Shown here: positions 47,816 through 56,615 of the stretch, in pieces | How positions within the stretch are numbered: the first letter of the stretch is position 1 | Layout of the letters: every line of letters begins with the position of its first letter | Origin: Flavobacterium sp. | Lineage (GTDB): Bacteria; Bacteroidota; Bacteroidia; Flavobacteriales; Flavobacteriaceae | Assembly (NCBI RefSeq): GCF_004295795.1 | Contig: NZ_SEBR01000010.1 | Span: 1-64,000, forward strand | Direction of reading: 5' to 3' | Length of the DNA: 64,000 nucleotides | Program-made: the position numbers and the translations under genes | The notes under the pieces: generated by a model | What the model saw: the letters and a program-made list of their open reading frames with translations, nothing else | Database searches by the model: none | Told to the model about the DNA's origin: nothing

Positions 47816-49180
47816 TTAATGTGGACGTTTGAAAGTGATCGTCGCCATCGTACCTTTGTCGGTTTCCGATTGGATGTCGAGATCGCCATCGTGCATGCGG
47901 ATGATCTTGAAGGCAAGCGGCAATCCGAGTCCGTAGCCGTTGTATCGCGACGCTTTTTTTCCGCGGAAGAAAGGTTCGTACAAAAACGGAAGATCTTCTT
48001 TCGGGATTCCGATGCCAATGTCAGTAATCCTGACCGTAATCTGGCTTTTATCGGCTAACAATTCCACGAAAACGACGCTGTTGTCCGAATATTTGACCGC
48101 ATTCGAAATGATGTTCGAGAGCGCCAATTCCAAAAGCGGACGGTTGCAGGGCAATAACAAAAATTCCTCGTTATCAGGCAATTCGGTCATTCTCAAACTG
48201 ATGTTGTTTTCGGGAATTATCTTGTCGAGGTCGGCTTTCACATCTTCGAGCAATTCATCGAAACGCGCCACGTCCTGAACTTGTTTGTTCCCGTCGTAAC
48301 CCGTTCGCGTGAGCTTGAGCAAACCTTCGGTGAGATTTCCGAGTTTCGTCGCCTGGGCATTTATGTTCGTCAAAGCTTCTTCGTATTCGTCCGAGGTGCG
48401 CTTGCTTTGCAGAATGATCTCGGTTTCGGCCATGATCGTCGTGATTGGCGTCTTGAGCTCGTGAGAGGCGTTGTTGATGAAGTTCGCCTGAATCTCGAAC
48501 GAGGTTTCGAGTCGGTTGAGCATGTCGTTGAAGGTTCGCGAAAGTTCGGCGATTTCGTCGGCACCGATTGGTTGGTCAAGCCGATTGTGCAAATTCGAAG
48601 CGCTTATCCGCTTGACTTCGGAATTGATCTTCGAAATCGGATTGATCACGGTGTTAGCCAAAAATCTCCCAAGGAAATAAGCCAGGACCAGAAACAAAAG
48701 TCCGCCAACGGCCATCATCCGGATAATGTACCAAGTACTTGTGTTGCCGCGTCTGTCGCGAGCAGTGATTACAACGATGTACTTTTTGCCGTTTTCCTCG
48801 AACAATTGGGCATAATGGTAACGGCTGTCGTCCTCGACCCAAGACGATCCGCTCGACAAAACTTCGGTATAAAACTCGGGCGGAAGCTGCAATTCTGTGT
48901 TGTATTCGAACGAATTCGATCCGTTTACTGGCAAAACCCAATCGCCTTCATCGATGAGCTCCTCGAGGCCTTTCGATTTCAGGTTCCGATAGTATTCCGC
49001 TTTGGCCGGATCGTTCTGATAATGTATCGAAGACACGATTTTGGCGCGATCCTGCAAGCGTTTCAGGAAGTAATACTGATTGTTGTTCTTGAAAAGGATG
49101 ACCATGACGGCGCAGAGCAAGAGCGTGCTCAAGCCCGAAAGTGCAACATAGGTTATGGCGACTTTCTTGCGTATCTGCAT
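47816..49180 (-). CDS. HAMP domain-containing sensor histidine kinase
   Basis: FINNASHELKTPITTIMAETEII H-box; NIISNAVKYSDN N-box; DIGIGIPKEDLPFLYEPFFRGKKA; GYGLGLPLAFKI. Confidence 0.96.
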   Translation of the reverse strand: MQIRKKVAITYVALSGLSTLLLCAVMVILFKNNNQYYFLKRLQDRAKIVSSIHYQNDPAKAEYYRNLKSKGLEELIDEGDWVLPVNGSNSFEYNTELQLPPEFYTEVLSSGSSWVEDDSRYHYAQLFEENGKKYIVVITARDRRGNTSTWYIIRMMAVGGLLFLVLAYFLGRFLANTVINPISKINSEVKRISASNLHNRLDQPIGADEIAELSRTFNDMLNRLETSFEIQANFINNASHELKTPITTIMAETEIILQSKRTSDEYEEALTNINAQATKLGNLTEGLLKLTRTGYDGNKQVQDVARFDELLEDVKADLDKIIPENNISLRMTELPDNEEFLLLPCNRPLLELALSNIISNAVKYSDNSVVFVELLADKSQITVRITDIGIGIPKEDLPFLYEPFFRGKKASRYNGYGLGLPLAFKIIRMHDGDLDIQSETDKGTMATITFKRPH

Positions 49181-49181
49181 G

Positions 49182-49856
49182 TCAGGATTTCAGCGTATAA
49201 CCCAAACCTTTCACAGTGTGGATGAGTGGATTTTTGTAAGGTTTGTCGATTTTTTTCCTCAGATAATTGATGTAGACGTCGACGACATTCGTATTCATCT
49301 CGAAATTGATGTCCCAAACATTGTCGAGAATCTGTTCCCGCGAAAGGATCGCTTCGGAATTTTTGGCCAAATAATGCAAAAGCCGATATTCCTTGGCCGT
49401 AAGCACGATCTCATCGCTGGCACGTCTTACGGTTTTGGCTCTGTTGTCCAAAGTCAGATCGCCTACCGAAATGATTTCCTGAGGTTTGTGTTCCATTGCC
49501 GAACGCCTTACCAAAGCGTGAATTCTGGCTTCGAGTTCGCTGAATTTGAATGGCTTCGACATATAATCGTCAGCTCCCGATTGCAATCCCGTAACGATGT
49601 TTTCAGTGCTTCCCAAAGCCGTCAATAGCAAGATCGGCACGAAATTTCCGGCGGCGCGCAGTCTTCGGCAAATCTCGATTCCGTTTACATCTGGCAACAT
49701 CACGTCGAGAACGACCGCGTCGAAGGTATACTCGTCGAGCATCAAGAGTGCGGTGTTTCCGTCAAGGGCGGCGCTGACGTCGTGTCCTTTTTCAGAAAAT
49801 CCCTTCCGGATGACCGACAACAAATTGGGTTCGTCTTCGACTATAAGTAATTTCAT
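49182..49856 (-). CDS. OmpR-family response regulator
   Basis: KLLIVEDEPNLLSVIRKGF...DAVVLDVMLPDVNGIEI...SREQILDNVWDINFEMNTNVVDVYINYLRKKI. Confidence 0.97.
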   Translation of the reverse strand: MKLLIVEDEPNLLSVIRKGFSEKGHDVSAALDGNTALLMLDEYTFDAVVLDVMLPDVNGIEICRRLRAAGNFVPILLLTALGSTENIVTGLQSGADDYMSKPFKFSELEARIHALVRRSAMEHKPQEIISVGDLTLDNRAKTVRRASDEIVLTAKEYRLLHYLAKNSEAILSREQILDNVWDINFEMNTNVVDVYINYLRKKIDKPYKNPLIHTVKGLGYTLKS

Positions 49857-49978
49857 TCGCGGTATTTTATCTCGTCAAATCGGCCAAATGACCAACTGCT
49901 TCCAAAAATAACAAGGATTGTGTGAAATAAACGCTAAAACTAGGTGCTTTTGGCTATTATTCAGAATGCACAAAAGAA

Positions 49979-50021
49979 ATCCGCTTCTTCCCGAAGCATT
50001 CGGAAAAAAGCGGAAATTTTT
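49979..50021. terminator. Hairpin/terminator downstream of purT
   Basis: CCGCTTcTTCCcGAAgcatTCGGAAaaAAGCGG then AAATTTTT. Confidence 0.55.
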
Positions 50022-50042
50022 ATGTGATTCCACTATTTGGAA

Positions 50043-51209
50043 TTAGCCATGCACCTTGACCAAAGCCGCCGCCAATTTGGCTTTCTCGACAATTTGCTCC
50101 ACGGGCGTTTCCAGATCATCGCTTGTCAAGGCCACGCCCATTCTCCTGTATGGACGACTCGTCGGTTTACCGAAAAGGCGGAAGTCGGTTTTTGGCAGCG
50201 ATGCGATTTCCTCGATTCCCGTGAAAGTAGGATGTTCCGAATTTTCGGATGCGAGAATTACCGCGCTCGCTCCGGCTTTCTCGAGTCTGATCTCGAAAAT
50301 AGGAAGGCTAAGAATTGCTCGCAAATGCAATTCGAATTCGTTGAAATTCTGTGTTCCGGCCAATGTGACCATTCCCGTATCGTGCGGACGCGGTGAAAGT
50401 TCCGAGAAGTAAACGCCATCGTCTGCCAGGAAAAACTCCACTCCGAAAATTCCGGCGCCACCAAGGGCTTCGGTTACTTTTTCGGCCATGTCCTGGGCGT
50501 CGTAAAGATCTTTTTCAGAAACTTGTGCCGGTTGCCAACTTTCCTGGTAATCGCCTCTTTCCTGTCTGTGACCTATTGGCGAACAGAACAGTGTCGGCCC
50601 AAAATTTTGGGTAACCGTCAGCAAAGTGATTTCGGAATTGAATTTGACGAAAGCCTCGACAATCACTTCAACAACGTCGCCTCGCGAACCTTCGACCGCA
50701 TATTTCCACGCTTTTTCTATGTCTTCAGACGTTTTGATAGTCGATTGGCCTTTGCCCGATGAAGACATCAAGGGTTTGACGACACAAGGAATTCCGACTT
50801 CTTCGACCGCAGCTTTCAGTTCTTCGGATGAAGTCGCATACCGATGATTTGCCGTTTTGAGTCCGAGTTCTTTGGACGCCAAGTCGCGGATCGCCTTTCG
50901 ATTCATGGTGAAATTGGCCGCTTTCGCCGACGGAACGACTGTAATGCCTTGTTTTTCGTAATCGTAGAAACGCTCGGTGCGGATCGCCTCGATTTCCGGG
51001 ACGATGAAATCTGGGTTGTGTTTGGCGACGATTCGGTCGAGTTCGCTTCCGTCGAGCATGTTGATGACCTCGAAACCGTGCGCAACCTGCATGGCCGGAG
51101 CGTTCTCGTAACTGTCGACCGCGATTACTTTCTGGCCGATTCTTTGGGCCGCGATGACGAATTCCTTACCGAGTTCGCCTGAGCCGAGAAGTAATATTTT
51201 CTTTTGCAT
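50043..51209 (-). CDS. purT: formate-dependent phosphoribosylglycinamide formyltransferase
   Basis: [40 protein letters not shown]...[15 protein letters not shown]...[14 protein letters not shown]. Confidence 0.97.
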   Translation of the reverse strand: MQKKILLLGSGELGKEFVIAAQRIGQKVIAVDSYENAPAMQVAHGFEVINMLDGSELDRIVAKHNPDFIVPEIEAIRTERFYDYEKQGITVVPSAKAANFTMNRKAIRDLASKELGLKTANHRYATSSEELKAAVEEVGIPCVVKPLMSSSGKGQSTIKTSEDIEKAWKYAVEGSRGDVVEVIVEAFVKFNSEITLLTVTQNFGPTLFCSPIGHRQERGDYQESWQPAQVSEKDLYDAQDMAEKVTEALGGAGIFGVEFFLADDGVYFSELSPRPHDTGMVTLAGTQNFNEFELHLRAILSLPIFEIRLEKAGASAVILASENSEHPTFTGIEEIASLPKTDFRLFGKPTSRPYRRMGVALTSDDLETPVEQIVEKAKLAAALVKVHG

Positions 51210-51237
51210 TTTAGACTGATGTTATTTCGAAGACGAT

Positions 51238-51340
51238 TGCCCGCGTTAGGGATTCGCGGCTTTGTTTAAGCTCTTTGCCAAACCCTCAAAGTTTGGCAAA
51301 AGCGAGTGCCGCAAGCCCGACCCGAAGGGTAACGCCCAAA
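51238..51340. repeat. Intergenic nested inverted repeat element
   Basis: Inner perfect TTTGCCAAAC-cctcaaa-GTTTGGCAAA (51274-51300); outer arms GCGTTA...GCGGC / GCCGC...TAACGC. Confidence 0.75.
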
Positions 51341-51377
51341 TCATTAAAAAAGCCCCAGAAATCCTGAGGCTAATAGG

Positions 51378-52565
51378 TTAGGCCAAAGCCTCTTTGATTC
51401 TCTTGAATGCTTCCTTGAGCACGTCGTCGCTGGTCGCGTAAGAAAAGCGGATGCAGTCCGGATTCCCGAAAGCATCGCCCGTTACGGGGGCGACATTGGC
51501 TTCGGCGAGCAAGTACATGGCCAGATCGTCGGCGTTTTTAATCTCTTTTCCGCGAAGTGTTTTTCCGAAGAAAGACGACACGTCAGGGAAAGCGTAAAAA
51601 GCGCCATCAGGAACGTTGATTTTCAAGCCCGGAATGTCGTTGATCAATCCGACTACAAGATCGCGACGGCTTTTGAATGCCGAGACCATATCGTTCAACA
51701 CCGATGGATCGGCGTCAACGGCAGTGATCGTGGCTCTTTGCGCGATGGAATTTGCACCTGAAGTCACTTGGCCTTGCATTTTGGTGCACGCTTTTGCGAT
51801 AAATTCCGGCGCGCCGATGTAGCCGATTCTCCAACCTGTCATGGCGAAAGCTTTCGCGACTCCGTTGACCGTAATCGTTCTGTCGAACATTCCCGGAATC
51901 GATGCGATAGAGCAAAAGTTTCCGGCAAAATTGATGTGTTCGTAGATTTCGTCAGAAACTACGTAGATATTCGGGTGTTTTTCGAGAACTGCCGAAAGTT
52001 CGGTCAATTCTTCTTTTGTATATACCGATCCGCTTGGGTTGCAAGGCGAGGAATACCAAACCATTTTGGTCTTTGGCGTGATCGCTTTCTCGAGTTGGTC
52101 GGCGGTAATTTTGAAATCGGAATCGACAGACGTCGGAACTTCTACCGGAACGCCACCGGCCATTTTGACGATTTCGAAGTAAGAAACCCAATACGGAGCC
52201 GGTAAAATCACTTCGTCACCTTCGTTCAACATGACTTGCGCAATGTTGTACAAAGACTGTTTCGCTCCAGTCGATACTACGATGTTGGCAGGTTTGTAAT
52301 CGAGGTCGTTGTCGCGTTTGAACTTGCGGCAGATCGCTTCTTTTAAATCCTGGTAACCGTCAACCGGCGAATACGTGCTGTAATTCTCGTCGATCGCTTT
52401 CTTGGCGGCTTCCTTGATGAAATCTGGAGTGTTGAAATCGGGTTCGCCCAAAGAAAGACTGATCACGTCTTTGCCCTGAGCTTTCAATTCGCGAGCCAAA
52501 GCGGCCATAGCCAACGTCTGGGAAGTGGCCATGCTGTTGATTCTGTCAGAAAGTAAATGGTTCAT
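51378..52565 (-). CDS. PLP-dependent aminotransferase (aspartate aminotransferase class I)
   Basis: SLGEPDFNTPDFIKEAAKKAI...VVSTGAKQSLYN...SSPCNPSGSVYTKEEL...VNGVAKAFAMTGWRIGY. Confidence 0.96.
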   Translation of the reverse strand: MNHLLSDRINSMATSQTLAMAALARELKAQGKDVISLSLGEPDFNTPDFIKEAAKKAIDENYSTYSPVDGYQDLKEAICRKFKRDNDLDYKPANIVVSTGAKQSLYNIAQVMLNEGDEVILPAPYWVSYFEIVKMAGGVPVEVPTSVDSDFKITADQLEKAITPKTKMVWYSSPCNPSGSVYTKEELTELSAVLEKHPNIYVVSDEIYEHINFAGNFCSIASIPGMFDRTITVNGVAKAFAMTGWRIGYIGAPEFIAKACTKMQGQVTSGANSIAQRATITAVDADPSVLNDMVSAFKSRRDLVVGLINDIPGLKINVPDGAFYAFPDVSSFFGKTLRGKEIKNADDLAMYLLAEANVAPVTGDAFGNPDCIRFSYATSDDVLKEAFKRIKEALA

Positions 52566-52599
52566 CTTGTGTTGTTATGCTTGTTAGAGGTTGTAAGGT

Positions 52600-53694
52600 T
52601 TAAGCGGCCACCGGCTTTGTCCCGAGTTCTTTGAGATGCCTGAAGTGGGCCGCGACGGCAGAACGCATCGTCTTGAATTCGTGATAAGGCAAGTTGCACT
52701 CGGCCGCGGTTTGTTTGATGATTTTGGAAATCTTGCTGTAGTGCACGTGGCTGATGTTCGGGAAAATGTGGTGTTCGATCTGATGGTTCAATCCGCCAGT
52801 AAACCAGTTCACGATCTTGTTTTTGGGCGCGAAGTTCGCCGTTGTGTAAAGTTGGTGGATTGCCCAGGTGTTTTCCATTGATCCGTTTTCATCGGGAATC
52901 GGATTGTCAGTTGCTTCGACGACGTGCGCCAATTGGAACACGATGCTCAAGATCAGTCCGGCAGTGTAGTGCATCAGGAAAAATCCGATAAGGACTTTCC
53001 ACCAGATCACGCCTGCGATCATAGGAAGTACGATCCAAATCGAGAAATAAATGACTTTCGTGATTACCAAAGTCGTCCACTGGATCGCGGGACTTTTGAA
53101 TTTTCCGTAAGACAATTTTCGCTTCAGATAACGTCGCATCTGTTTGAAATCTGTGGTGATTGCCCAATTGAAAGTGAGCAATCCGTAAAGGAAAATCGAA
53201 TAATAATGCTGGAATTTATGGAAACGTCTCCATTTGGCCTCATGCGTAAATCTTATCACTTGTCCGGCCTCGAGATCTTCGTCGTGGCCGTGAATGTTCG
53301 TGTAAGTGTGGTGCAAAACGTTGTGCTGCACTTGCCAGTTGTAGACATTTCCGGCCAGCACGTAAATCGTTCCGCCCATGAATTTGTTGAGCCAGGTCTT
53401 GGACGAATACGAACCGTGGTTGCCGTCGTGCATGACGTTCATCCCTATTCCGGCCATCCCGATTCCCATGGCGATGCTCAAAAGCAAATGTGCCCAAAAC
53501 GGAACGTCGAGTGCCATGATCAGGAAATAAGGCGCGAGGAAAACCGCGAAGAGAATGGCAGTCTTGAGATAGATTTGCCAGTTTCCGGTTTTTTTGATGT
53601 TGTTTTCCTTGAAATAAGCGTTGACCCGCGAGTTCAATGTCCTGAAAAATTTCACGGAATCCTGGGTCGAGAAGGTTGGAAGGTTGTAATTCAT
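52600..53694 (-). CDS. fatty acid desaturase / acyl-CoA desaturase
   Basis: Histidine boxes MHDGNHGSYS, HNVLHHTYTN, HQIEHHIFPNISHVHY. Confidence 0.95.
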   Translation of the reverse strand: MNYNLPTFSTQDSVKFFRTLNSRVNAYFKENNIKKTGNWQIYLKTAILFAVFLAPYFLIMALDVPFWAHLLLSIAMGIGMAGIGMNVMHDGNHGSYSSKTWLNKFMGGTIYVLAGNVYNWQVQHNVLHHTYTNIHGHDEDLEAGQVIRFTHEAKWRRFHKFQHYYSIFLYGLLTFNWAITTDFKQMRRYLKRKLSYGKFKSPAIQWTTLVITKVIYFSIWIVLPMIAGVIWWKVLIGFFLMHYTAGLILSIVFQLAHVVEATDNPIPDENGSMENTWAIHQLYTTANFAPKNKIVNWFTGGLNHQIEHHIFPNISHVHYSKISKIIKQTAAECNLPYHEFKTMRSAVAAHFRHLKELGTKPVAA

Positions 53695-53773
53695 GCTTTA
53701 AAATGATGCCAAAGGTAATTATTAAAACAGGTTCAAAGGTTTACAAAAACAAAAAAAATCCGTTGTGAATGGC

Positions 53774-53781
53774 TACTTTTG
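53774..53781 (+). promoter_or_regulatory. -7-like promoter element upstream of rsmG
   Basis: TACTTTTG 15 nt before the ATG at 53796. Confidence 0.45.
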
Positions 53782-53795
53782 CCAAAACTCTCACA

Positions 53796-54437
53796 ATGGA
53801 AGAAATCCTGCGCCATTTCCCGCATCTGACTGATACACAAAAGGAACAATTCGCCAAATTAGGCGAGCTTTACGAGGATTGGAACGCCAAGATCAACGTG
53901 ATTTCGCGAAAAGACATAGACGAACTTTACACGCGTCACGTGCTGCACTCATTGGCAATTGCGAAAGTGCAGCCTTTTGAGCCGGGATCGTCTATTATGG
54001 ACGTCGGCACGGGCGGCGGTTTTCCGGGAATTCCGCTTGCGATTTTGTTTCCGGAAACGAAGTTCTATCTGATAGACGTCATCGCCAAGAAAATAAAAGT
54101 CGTGCAAGCAGTGGCCGATGCGCTAGGCTTAAAGAATGTGAAAGCCGAACAGAAACGCGCCGAACTTGTCGACAGGCAATTCGATTTCGTCGTGAGCCGA
54201 GCCGTAACGAACATGCCCGATTTCGTGTCGTGGGTAAAGACAAAAATCGCCAAAAAGCAGAACCACGAACTTGCCAACGGGATTTTGTATTTGAAAGGCG
54301 GCGATCTGAGCGAGGAACTCAAAGATTACCAAAAGATTGAATTGTTCGAGATTCCCGATTTCTTCGAAGGCGAATTTTTCGAAACCAAGAAAGTCGTTTA
54401 CCTTCCGATAAAATTCAAAGGCGATTTGAACGCATAA
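53796..54437 (+). CDS. rsmG: 16S rRNA (guanine(527)-N(7))-methyltransferase
   Basis: WNAKINVISRKDIDELYTRHVLHSLAI...IMDVGTGGGFPGIPLAILFP; start re-assigned from 53769 to 53796. Confidence 0.95.
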   Translation: MEEILRHFPHLTDTQKEQFAKLGELYEDWNAKINVISRKDIDELYTRHVLHSLAIAKVQPFEPGSSIMDVGTGGGFPGIPLAILFPETKFYLIDVIAKKIKVVQAVADALGLKNVKAEQKRAELVDRQFDFVVSRAVTNMPDFVSWVKTKIAKKQNHELANGILYLKGGDLSEELKDYQKIELFEIPDFFEGEFFETKKVVYLPIKFKGDLNA

Positions 54438-54468
54438 AAAATCCCGGTCGATGTGGCCGGGATTTTTT
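54438..54468. terminator. Bidirectional terminator between convergent genes
   Basis: AAAAAATCCCGG-tcgatgt-GGCCGGGATTTTTT. Confidence 0.8.
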
Positions 54469-54470
54469 GT

Positions 54471-55514
54471 TTAGTTCTTGATGAATTTATGGGTTTCGGA
54501 TCCGACGTCCGAAGTTAGCGTCATGATGTAGATTCCCGAATGCAGTCCCGAGACGTCGATGCCTGCTGTTTGTCCGATTTTGGCCAAAACCGTTTTTCCG
54601 GTCAAGTCGGAAATCGTTGTCGATTTGAGTGAAAATCCATCGGCGAAAGCCAGATTCACAACTCCATTTGCCGGATTCGGCGACAATGTCACATTCGCTT
54701 TCTTTGCAAATTCCGGACTTGCCAGAAAAGTGTCATTCTGTCTTTCCAAAAGTGTCAGGGATTCGTTCACGCCCAAAAGCGGAACCGAAATCGTTGTGTT
54801 CGTGCTCTTGAACAGTGGCCAGAATCGCGCGGGCGAATCGGCGGCCAAATGGTAGTAGAAATAGGAAGTGATCACGACAGTTCCAACATTTCCGAAAGGC
54901 GAATAGGCGATATTCAGCGTTTGGACGGTTTTTAGCCTGGTAACGGCGATTGGCGTCGTGGTCTGATTGTCGACCAAAGTTCCGTAAGCGTCGAATGTCG
55001 TTACGATATTTCCCGAAAAGGTTCCGGCATAAGTGTCATATTCGTACGTTCCGGCGACCGCATCAGTATTCGAATAGCCATAATTCAGCGGAAAAGTGCC
55101 AAGACTCGCCGGATTCGTGTAAATGAGCGAGAATTGGGAATTCTGCAAAGCGACGATGGACGATCCATTCGTGGAAGTGAACTCAACGCCGGTCAAATTT
55201 CCTCCCGAGGTAAAATCAGTCCGCTTTGTCGCCGTTGGAAAAGCCGCGATTTCGTTGGCAGTCGGAGCTTGGTTTTTGTACTCGTTAGACGTGTTGAGGT
55301 TGGTCATTCCGGTGAAATTCCAAGTGGCGTTTGCTCCGGTTGGCGCGTGATTCAAAGCCGTTGCGCTTTCGTACATGTTGTAGATCCGCCAGTTCAGTCC
55401 ATCGGAAAAAGTCGTTCCCGGAATGCCTTCGAGCGTACCTTGATAATGTGTGATCGGACTTTGGGCAAAAGCCGAAATTCCAACGAATAAAAGAGAAAGT
55501 AGTTTTATTTTCAT
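54471..55514 (-). CDS. T9SS type A sorting domain-containing protein (paralogue 1)
   Basis: NVTLSPNPANGVVNLAFADGFSLKSTTISDLTGKTVLA...VGSETHKFIKN; similar to 55517-56536. Confidence 0.9.
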   Translation of the reverse strand: MKIKLLSLLFVGISAFAQSPITHYQGTLEGIPGTTFSDGLNWRIYNMYESATALNHAPTGANATWNFTGMTNLNTSNEYKNQAPTANEIAAFPTATKRTDFTSGGNLTGVEFTSTNGSSIVALQNSQFSLIYTNPASLGTFPLNYGYSNTDAVAGTYEYDTYAGTFSGNIVTTFDAYGTLVDNQTTTPIAVTRLKTVQTLNIAYSPFGNVGTVVITSYFYYHLAADSPARFWPLFKSTNTTISVPLLGVNESLTLLERQNDTFLASPEFAKKANVTLSPNPANGVVNLAFADGFSLKSTTISDLTGKTVLAKIGQTAGIDVSGLHSGIYIMTLTSDVGSETHKFIKN

Positions 55515-55516
55515 GG

Positions 55517-56536
55517 TTATTGTTTTGCTATTTTTTGAACGGAGTTTCCTTTTTCGGATGTAATCTCGGCGATGTAAATTCCGGTTTTCAAGTCGGATAA
55601 ATCGATTTGCGCACCCGGATTCTTGATTTTTCGGATGATTTTTCCCGAAATGTCAGCAATCGAGATCGACTGGATTTGCGCATCTGATTGAAGATTCAGG
55701 AGTTCTTTTACGGGATTAGGATAGATGGCCACGGACGCTTTTGCGTTCTCCGGATTTCCAAGGAAAACCTGCGTCTGTTGCTCGAGAATCGTATCGTTTT
55801 CGTTCAAGCCAAGCAGCGGAACGCTCAAAACCGTATTCGTGCTTCTGAATTGCGGCCAAAGAAACAGTACGTCATTTTCGTAATAGTGGTAGACCGTTTG
55901 CGTAAAAGTGCCCACGTTTCCGAACGGTGGATAGCTTAAATTGAGCGTTTGTACAACTTTCATGCGGATCACGTCGCGAGGCTCGTTGAATGCATAAGTC
56001 ATCAAAGTGCCTTGAGCATCTACCGTCGTCGTTATCGTTCCTGAAAATGTGCCGTTGTAAGTTTGGTAACTGAAAGTTCCCGCAACGGTATCGGAATTGT
56101 TGTATCCGAAAGACAATGGAAAGCTTCCCATCGTGGCTTGATTGGTGTAAGTCAGTACGAATTCGGGAGTTGCGGCCGCTGTAAAACCTCCTCCGTTATT
56201 TCCAAGATAAAATTGAGACGATTGTCCGCCTGGAAACGTCGCTGACAACACGCGATCTGTTCCCGGGAAAGCAGAAATCTCCGCTGGCGTTGGCGTCGTC
56301 ACGGCATAAGTGGCGCCGCCTGCAGCTGTAAGATTCTGGAAGTTCCAAGTAAGTTCGCCAGCTGTTGGCGTGTGATTCAACGCCGTTGGACTTGTGACTA
56401 TTTCATAAGAACGGAAATTGATTCCGTCGACGACTCCGCCCGGACCATTGTAAAGTTGTCCCATAAAAGTCTGGGGAACGCCTTGGGCAAAAATTGCGCA
56501 GGGAACGAAAAGTAATGCTAGTAAAGTTTTTTTCAT
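55517..56536 (-). CDS. T9SS type A sorting domain-containing protein (paralogue 2)
   Basis: SVAIYPNPVKELLNLQSDAQIQSISIADISGKIIRKI; shares DG(I/L)N(F/W)R(S/I)Y, TALNH(T/A)PT, GTFSG motifs with the adjacent gene. Confidence 0.9.
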   Translation of the reverse strand: MKKTLLALLFVPCAIFAQGVPQTFMGQLYNGPGGVVDGINFRSYEIVTSPTALNHTPTAGELTWNFQNLTAAGGATYAVTTPTPAEISAFPGTDRVLSATFPGGQSSQFYLGNNGGGFTAAATPEFVLTYTNQATMGSFPLSFGYNNSDTVAGTFSYQTYNGTFSGTITTTVDAQGTLMTYAFNEPRDVIRMKVVQTLNLSYPPFGNVGTFTQTVYHYYENDVLFLWPQFRSTNTVLSVPLLGLNENDTILEQQTQVFLGNPENAKASVAIYPNPVKELLNLQSDAQIQSISIADISGKIIRKIKNPGAQIDLSDLKTGIYIAEITSEKGNSVQKIAKQ

Positions 56537-56567
56537 ATAGCCGATATTTGCCCAAATATAAAAACAA

Positions 56568-56592
56568 AGCCCCGACAAATATCAGGGCTTCA
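56568..56592 (-). terminator. Terminator downstream of pruA
   Basis: AAGCCCTGAtatttgtcgGGGCTT on minus strand. Confidence 0.6.
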
Positions 56593-56615
56593 ATTATTTA
56601 ATCGAGTTTTTTCGC

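Noticed and set aside
48281-49225. 314-aa plus-strand ORF opposite the histidine kinase
   Set aside because: Shadow ORF; kinase motifs are intact on the minus strand
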